From: Ovis canadensis
Taxonomy: Eukaryota; Chordata; Mammalia; Artiodactyla; Bovidae
Assembly (NCBI RefSeq): GCF_042477335.2
Contig: NC_091255.1
Location: forward strand, 40,650,501 to 40,714,500
Reading direction: 5' to 3'
Length of the DNA: 64,000 bases
A model generated the notes under the pieces. The model did no database searches, was not told the DNA's origin, and was given only the letters and a program-made list of their open reading frames with translations. This document shows, one piece after another, positions 59,189-64,000 of this stretch. The position numbers and the translations under genes are program-made. Position 1 is the first letter of the stretch, and every line of letters starts with the position of its first letter.

Positions 59189-59525
59189 ATTGCCTCTTCA
59201 GTAGGTCCCCTACATATGAACCTTCAAGTTGCGAACTTTCAAATGTGTGAACGTGTGTTCCATCCATGTCAGGCATGAGTGACACTGGAGCTTGTCCTCC
59301 AAGTCTCCTATTGTGGACAATCCTTCAGCTCTCCCATCTCCCGCCTCCTCTTCCACCTCCAGTCAGTAACTCTTCCTGCCTGTTCATGGATGCCAACCCC
59401 TGTTTGCCAGCTGTTGTACTTGACTACTGTACTTTTCAAAGTACCATACTGTAAGATTAAAAATATCTTTTTTAAAAAAATGTATTATATGTGTAGAAAG
59501 TTTTATAAACCTATTACAGTACAGT
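59189..59525. other. Intergenic, no feature recognised
   Basis: Unique-looking DNA between the BovB and the SINE cluster. Confidence 0.45.
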
Positions 59526-60106
59526 GGGGTTTCCTAGTGTCTCTAGTGGTAAAGAACCCACCTGTGATTTCCCTGGTAGCTCAGTTGGTAAAGAATCCAC
59601 CTGAAAACAAAAACAAAACGAACCTGCCTGCAATGAGGGAGACCCCTGTTCAATTCCTGGGTCTGGAAGTTCCCCCTGGAGAAGGGATAGACTACCCACT
59701 CCAGTATTCATGGGCTTCCCTGGTGGCTCAGATGATAAAGCATCTGCCTGCAATGTGGGAGACATGGGCTCCATCCCTGGGTTGGGAAGATCCCCTGGAG
59801 GAGGTCATGGCAACCCACTCCAGTATTCTTGCCAGGAGAATCCCCAGGGACAGAGGGGCCTGGCAGGCTACAGTGCTTGGGGTGACAGAGTCAGACACAA
59901 ATAAGCGACTAAGCACAGCACAGCCAATGCAGGAGTTGCGAAAGATGCAGTTTCGATCCCTGGGTGGGGAAGATCCCCTGGAGTAAGGAAAACCCACTCC
60001 AGTATTCTTGCCTGAAGAATCCCATGGATAGAGGAGCCTGGTGGGCCACAGTCCATAGGATCACACAGAGTCAGACAAGACTGAAGCAACTTCGCGTGCA
60101 TTATGG
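59526..60106 (+). mobile_element. Nested Bov-tA cluster
   Basis: Contains three recognisable SINE heads (59527, 59566 and 59711) and two complete BovA tails (ending about 59925 and 60100). The outer copy seems to be 59527-59563 plus 59926-60106, split by a truncated unit (59564-59709, with an A-rich patch) and a fuller copy (59710-59925). Confidence 0.85.
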
Positions 60107-60339
60107 TACAGAACTCTATAGCCTGTTGTGCTGATTTGGTAGCTAGGCTAATTTTGTTGGACTTATGCACAAATTGGACTTACAGATGTGCTTTCAAACT
60201 GGAACCCATTCATATCTAGAGGAGTTGCTGTGTTGTAAAAGATATCACTCCCCAAAGGAACTACCAGATGGAAGAGAGGTGCAAAGCAAAAAGTAGGAAA
60301 AGAATGCATGGATGAGATTAGTGTCATCTAAAGGAGACT

Positions 60340-60935
60340 GCACAGAGCTCCTCGGTCCTTCCCCCAGCTAAGGACACAGCAAGAAGTCCATGACTTGGAA
60401 GAAGATCCTCTCCAGACCAGGCTAGCTCCCTGATTTCAAAATTCCAGCCTCCAGAACTGTGAGAAATAAATGTCTGTTGTTCTGAAGCTGCCCAGAGAAG
60501 GCTGAATGCCAGAGAATTGATGCTTTCAAATTGTGGTGCTGGAGAAGACTCTTGAGAGTACCTTGGACTGAAAGGAGATCAAACCAGTCAATACTAAAAG
60601 TCAGCTCTGAATATTCATTGGAAAGACTGATGCTGAAGCTGAAGATCCAGTATTTTGGCCATCTGATTCGATGAGCCAACTCGCTGGAAAAGACCCTGAT
60701 GCTGGGAAAGATTGAAGGCAAAGGGAGAAGGGAACAACAGAGGATGAGATGGTTAGATATCATCACTGACTCAATGGACATGAATTTGAGCAAACTCCAG
60801 GATAGAGTGAAGGTTAGGGAGGCCTGGCATTCTGCAGTCCATGGGATCACAAAGAGACAGACAGGACTTAATGACTGAACAACAACTGTGATATTTTGTT
60901 ATAGCTGCCTGAATGGACAATGCCAGTTTCATTGT
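60340..60935 (+). mobile_element. MLT1-type MaLR LTR split by BovB
   Basis: LTR text 'CTCCAGAACTGTGAGAAATA' and 'GTCTGTTGTTCTGAAGC' to about 60495, resuming at 60889 with 'GATATTTTGTTATAGCTGCC'. Noncoding LTR remnant interrupted by the BovB. Confidence 0.65.
60496..60888 (+). mobile_element. BovB 3' end inserted in the LTR
   Basis: Sense: 'AGAATTGATGCTTTCAAATTG', 'TGGAAAAGACCCTGATGCTG', 'AGACAGACAGGACTTAATG'. Broken reading frame. Confidence 0.88.
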
Positions 60936-61029
60936 CTGAGCTACTTGCCTGATCCCTGAAGGCACTGAAAGATAGGGAGGTGTGTGCTTAAATTTTAAAA
61001 AAAATTTTTAAATTTAAAAAAATTTTAAA

Positions 61030-61500
61030 AAGTTGTTATAAACTTTACCACGTTAATCATTTTAAAGTATATGTTCAAGGGTATTAAATTCATTCATTTT
61101 GTTGTACGACCTACACCACTGTCCATTTCCAGAACTTTTTTCATCTTCCTAAACTGAAACTGTGTCCCTCTTATACATGAATCACCCATTACCCTCCCCC
61201 AGCCCTTAGCAAACTCCATTCTACTTTTGGTCTCTATGGATTTGACCCCTCTACGAACCTTATAAAGTAGAGTCATACAGCATGTGTGACTGGCTTAGCA
61301 TCTCTCCTCCAAGTTTATCCATGCTGAAGGAAGTGGAAACTCTCTTCTTTTATTGGTAGAATATTATTTAGTTGTGTGTATGGACCACAGTGTTTGATGC
61401 ATTCATCTGTTGCTAGAACCTGGGGTAGCTTCTACTTTTTGGTTGCTATGAGTTAAATATCTGAGTCCCTGCTCTCAATTCTTTCCAGGTATGTACCTTT
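61030..61500 (-). mobile_element. L1MA/MB-type L1 3' part
   Basis: Antisense: 'CACCACTGTCCATTTCCAG', 'CTTCCTAAACTGAAACTG', 'AACTCCATTCTACTTTTGG', 'CTGCTCTCAATTCTTTCC'. Confidence 0.85.
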
Positions 61501-61516
61501 AAATATTCTCTTGCGT

Positions 61517-61645
61517 CTAGAGAAGGGCCTGGCAACCCACTCTAGTATTCTTGCCTGGAGAATCCCATAGACAGAGGAACTTAGCAGGCTGCAGTGCATG
61601 AGGTTGCAAAGACTAAAGGCACTTAGCACACACACCACAGCACCT
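61517..61645 (+). mobile_element. BovA-type SINE fragment
   Basis: 'GAGAAGGGCCTGGCAACCC' to 'CAAAGACTAAAGGCACTTAGC'. Confidence 0.85.
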
Positions 61646-62286
61646 TCTGTGGTGAGGGTTCACATAAGGAGGTGTTCCCCTCCCCGGGGGTCTGCATGGG
61701 TGTTTGACTCCCAGCTTGTGGATCCAGGCAGCCAAAGGGTCTTTTTCCCTAACGAATCTCAAGGGTGCACCATGTAACAACCTACAGGGCAGTAATGGGA
61801 ACAGGATTTCATGGCTGACCTCCACCGCCTCCCCACTAAATGGTTGTAAGAATTCGGGAGTGTGTGGGTGAGGGATTACTGTTACCTTAATTATTTTTGA
61901 GTCTTGAGAAATTAATCAGTGTCCCAATGATTGTTTATATTCGGCCATATAAGAACCAATCCCAGCTCCGTGGGCTTGTCCAGCTGTTCACAGATGTTGA
62001 AAGCAGCCACCAAGAAAATTAGGAGACTCGTGAATGGGGGAGCTGAAATATCTTCCTAATGATGTGTAACTAGTCAAAAGTGACCTATGTGATTTCTACC
62101 CCATGACCTTTATTTGCTCGGAAAGGAGGGAGATCAAAAATACACTGTCACCACGGTGGTCCTTTGAAAATGGTGGCTCTCTTCCTGGTTGGAATGATTG
62201 CTTCCCTTACCTGGAAAAATATGGCTACAATACTGTGGCCTGGGTTTTGGGGAAACATGCTTTATTTATTAACACAAGTAACTTAT
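61646..62286. other. Intergenic, no feature recognised
   Basis: No gene or named repeat. Confidence 0.45.
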
Positions 62287-62375
62287 ATGTGTTCTCAGTT
62301 ACTCAGTCATGTTTGATTCTTTGCAACCCCATGGACTGTAGCCTGCCAGGCTCTTCGGTCCATGGGTTGTACAAA
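62287..62375 (-). mobile_element. BovA-type fragment with likely target duplication
   Basis: Antisense: 'CAGTTACTCAGTCATGTTTG', 'GACTGTAGCCTGCCAGGC'. TAACTTATAT occurs on both sides (about 62279 and 62376). Confidence 0.82.
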
Positions 62376-62814
62376 TAACTTATATAGCATGAAATTGTTC
62401 TATGAAAAGAAGTAGATGCAGGTTTATCCTGAAATTTCTTTGTGTTGATTCTTTTTACCACAGGCTGGTTTATGGTAATGATTTCTCACCCTTTCTGAGA
62501 AAAGGATGTGCCAGACACTGTTAAGCCCAAACCAGGCACAGTGAGAATTTATTCACTCGTCTATCCAATCCAGAAACATTTACTGAAAACCCACTGTGAG
62601 CCAAGTGTCCCCATTGGGCTCACTTGAAAGCAGAGCCTGAGGCAAGGATGTGGGTGCAGGTGTTTCCCATTCTAGGTCACCCCAGGAAGTGGGAGAAGAG
62701 GAGGGGTACATGAGGCCAGGAAGGAGAGAGATGATGGAGGGCTATGCCAGTGAAGCGGACTCAGTCATACTGTGGGCCCTGAGGAAAGAATTGTCCATGT
62801 CCAGGATAAGAAGA
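62376..62814. other. Intergenic, no gene
   Basis: Faint old-repeat text near 62565-62760, not assigned. Confidence 0.4.
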
Positions 62815-63008
62815 CAGTGAAAGTCCCTTAGATGTGTCTGACTCTTTGCGATCCCATGGACTGTAGCCCACCAGACTCCTCTGTCCATGGAATTCTCCAG
62901 GCAAGAATACTGGAGTGGGTAGCCCTTCCCTTCTCCAGGAGATCTTCCTGACCCATGGATCAAAACTCGGTCTCCTGCATTGCAGGCAGATTCTTTACCC
63001 TCTGAGCC
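62815..63008 (-). mobile_element. Bov-tA SINE
   Basis: Antisense: 'AGATGTGTCTGACTC', 'AGGCAAGAATACTGGAGTGG', 'CTGCATTGCAGGCAGATTC'. Confidence 0.88.
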
Positions 63009-63009
63009 C

Positions 63010-63065
63010 ATATATATATATATAGCGCTTATATGTATGTGTATATATATATATAGTACATATAT
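63010..63065. repeat. (TA)n-rich microsatellite
   Basis: Interrupted TA/TG repeat beside the SINE head. Confidence 0.92.
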
Positions 63066-63074
63066 TTACTATAA

Positions 63075-63128
63075 GGGACTTCCCTGGTGGCTCAGACAGT
63101 AACGAATCTGCCTGCCATGCAGGAGAAC
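63075..63128 (+). mobile_element. Bov-tA 5' head fragment
   Basis: 'AGGGACTTCCCTGGTGGC' to 'CTGCCATGCAGGAGAAC', then truncated. Confidence 0.8.
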
Positions 63129-63179
63129 ATAAAATAATAGTAGTGATTTTATATAACATTTTATTTATGATCATAATAA

Positions 63180-63540
63180 TCAGTTCAGTCGCTTAGTCAG
63201 GTCTGACTCTTTTTGACCCCATGGACTGCAGGACGCCAGCCTTCCTTGTCCATCACCAACTCCCAGAGCTTGCTCAAACTCAAGTCCATCAAGTTGGTGA
63301 TGCCATCCAACCATTTCATCCTCTGTCGTCCCCTGCTCCTCCTGCCTTCAATCTTTCACAGCATCAGTCTTTTTCAGTAAGTTAGTTCTTCCCATCACGT
63401 GGCCAAAATATTGAAGCTTCAGCTTCAGCATCAGTCCTTTCAATGAATATTCAGGACTGATTACCTTTAGGATTGACTCCTTGCAGTCCAAGGGACCCTC
63501 AAGAGTCTATCCAACAACACACTTCAAAAGCTTTAATTCT
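63180..63540 (-). mobile_element. BovB 3' end
   Basis: Antisense: 'TCAGTTCAGTCGCTTAGTC', 'CTTCAATCTTTCACAGC', 'AATGAATATTCAGGACTG', 'GGACCCTCAAGAGTC'. Confidence 0.9.
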
Positions 63541-64000
63541 TCTGCTAGTAGTGATTATATATATGCTCTCTCCATATATATATACATAATATCACTCCCA
63601 AGAAAAATGTGTTGTTTAAGGGTAATTTCCCTCCAATCCTTTTTTTTTTCCCCCTTAGGTACTTTTCATTCATATATATTTGCTGTCATTGAGTCATCGA
63701 TTGAATATTTGGTTTCCCTTATCCTTGGATATTCCTGAAAATTCACTGAATGTTGTGAGTTCTAAAACCACAGAAGTGTGTAACAGAATCATGTACTGAG
63801 TGAATGAGTCTCACCAACCAACCCATGGGTAAGGCTCATTTTATTAGAAAAGTTCTGTTCTCTGTAAAGTTGGGGAAACACAAAATTTCCAGGCTTCTGT
63901 CCCTGTGAACATCATCAGTGTGTCAGCCGTGAATGACAACATCACATGTGTGTATGTATATTGCTCATAAGTTAGTTGAAATTATACCAACCATGCAGTT
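63541..64000. other. Intergenic end of window, no gene
   Basis: AT-rich with short TA runs near 63555-63585. Nothing else recognised. Confidence 0.45.

Noticed and set aside
59279..59986. 235-codon + strand frame
   Set aside because: Mostly translated Bov-tA units (SLVAQMIKHLPAMWETW-type text) in the nested SINE cluster.
18233..63128. tRNA-like A and B boxes (for example GGTTCGATCCCTGG)
   Set aside because: They lie in Bov-tA and CHR-like SINEs, which derive from tRNA. None folds as an intact tRNA with correct flanks as far as I can see.

Overview
This is vertebrate genomic DNA from a ruminant (pecoran artiodactyl). The evidence is the density of Bov-tA and Bov-A2 SINEs, BovB retrotransposon ends, CHR-like tRNA-derived SINEs and ruminant L1 3' ends on both strands. 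The genus cannot be settled from the sequence alone. There is no bacterial, phage, CRISPR or operon-like structure.

Only one protein-coding gene can be supported: HS3ST3B1 (heparan sulfate glucosamine 3-O-sulfotransferase 3B1), on the + strand, with two coding exons. Exon 1 coding sequence is 8999-9546 and exon 2 coding sequence is 45019-45637. They are joined by a 35.5-kb phase-2 intron with a GTGAGT donor and a CAG acceptor. The spliced product is 388 residues. It is a type II Golgi membrane protein with a proline-rich cytosolic tail, one membrane span, a variable stem and a complete PAPS-dependent sulfotransferase domain.

Layout. 1-5280 is 5' flank with MIR, L1, BovB and Bov-tA remnants. 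5284-11740 is a long series of CpG-rich blocks around the promoter, leader, exon 1 and start of the intron, with almost no interspersed repeats. 11741-45018 is the rest of the intron. It holds a repeat-poor segment (12964-18230) with a second, isolated CpG island at about 16530-17090 that looks like an independent bidirectional promoter. It also holds many L1, SINE and BovB insertions and a candidate enhancer near 34500-35220. 45638 to about 48840 is a repeat-free, AT-rich stretch that ends at a good AATAAA signal and is most simply read as a 3.2-kb 3' UTR. 48885-64000 is downstream intergenic DNA filled with BovB, SINE, L1, MER5 and LTR remnants, including a decayed BovB reverse-transcriptase segment and a nested Bov-tA cluster.

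I found no clear new system. The most useful observations are the intronic CpG-island promoter, the overlapping uORFs and in-frame upstream extension of HS3ST3B1, the extreme GC3 of exon 2 (203 of 205 codons end in G or C), an L1 whose 3' tail lies about 70 nt from the exon 2 acceptor, and several retrotransposition structures with readable target-site duplications.
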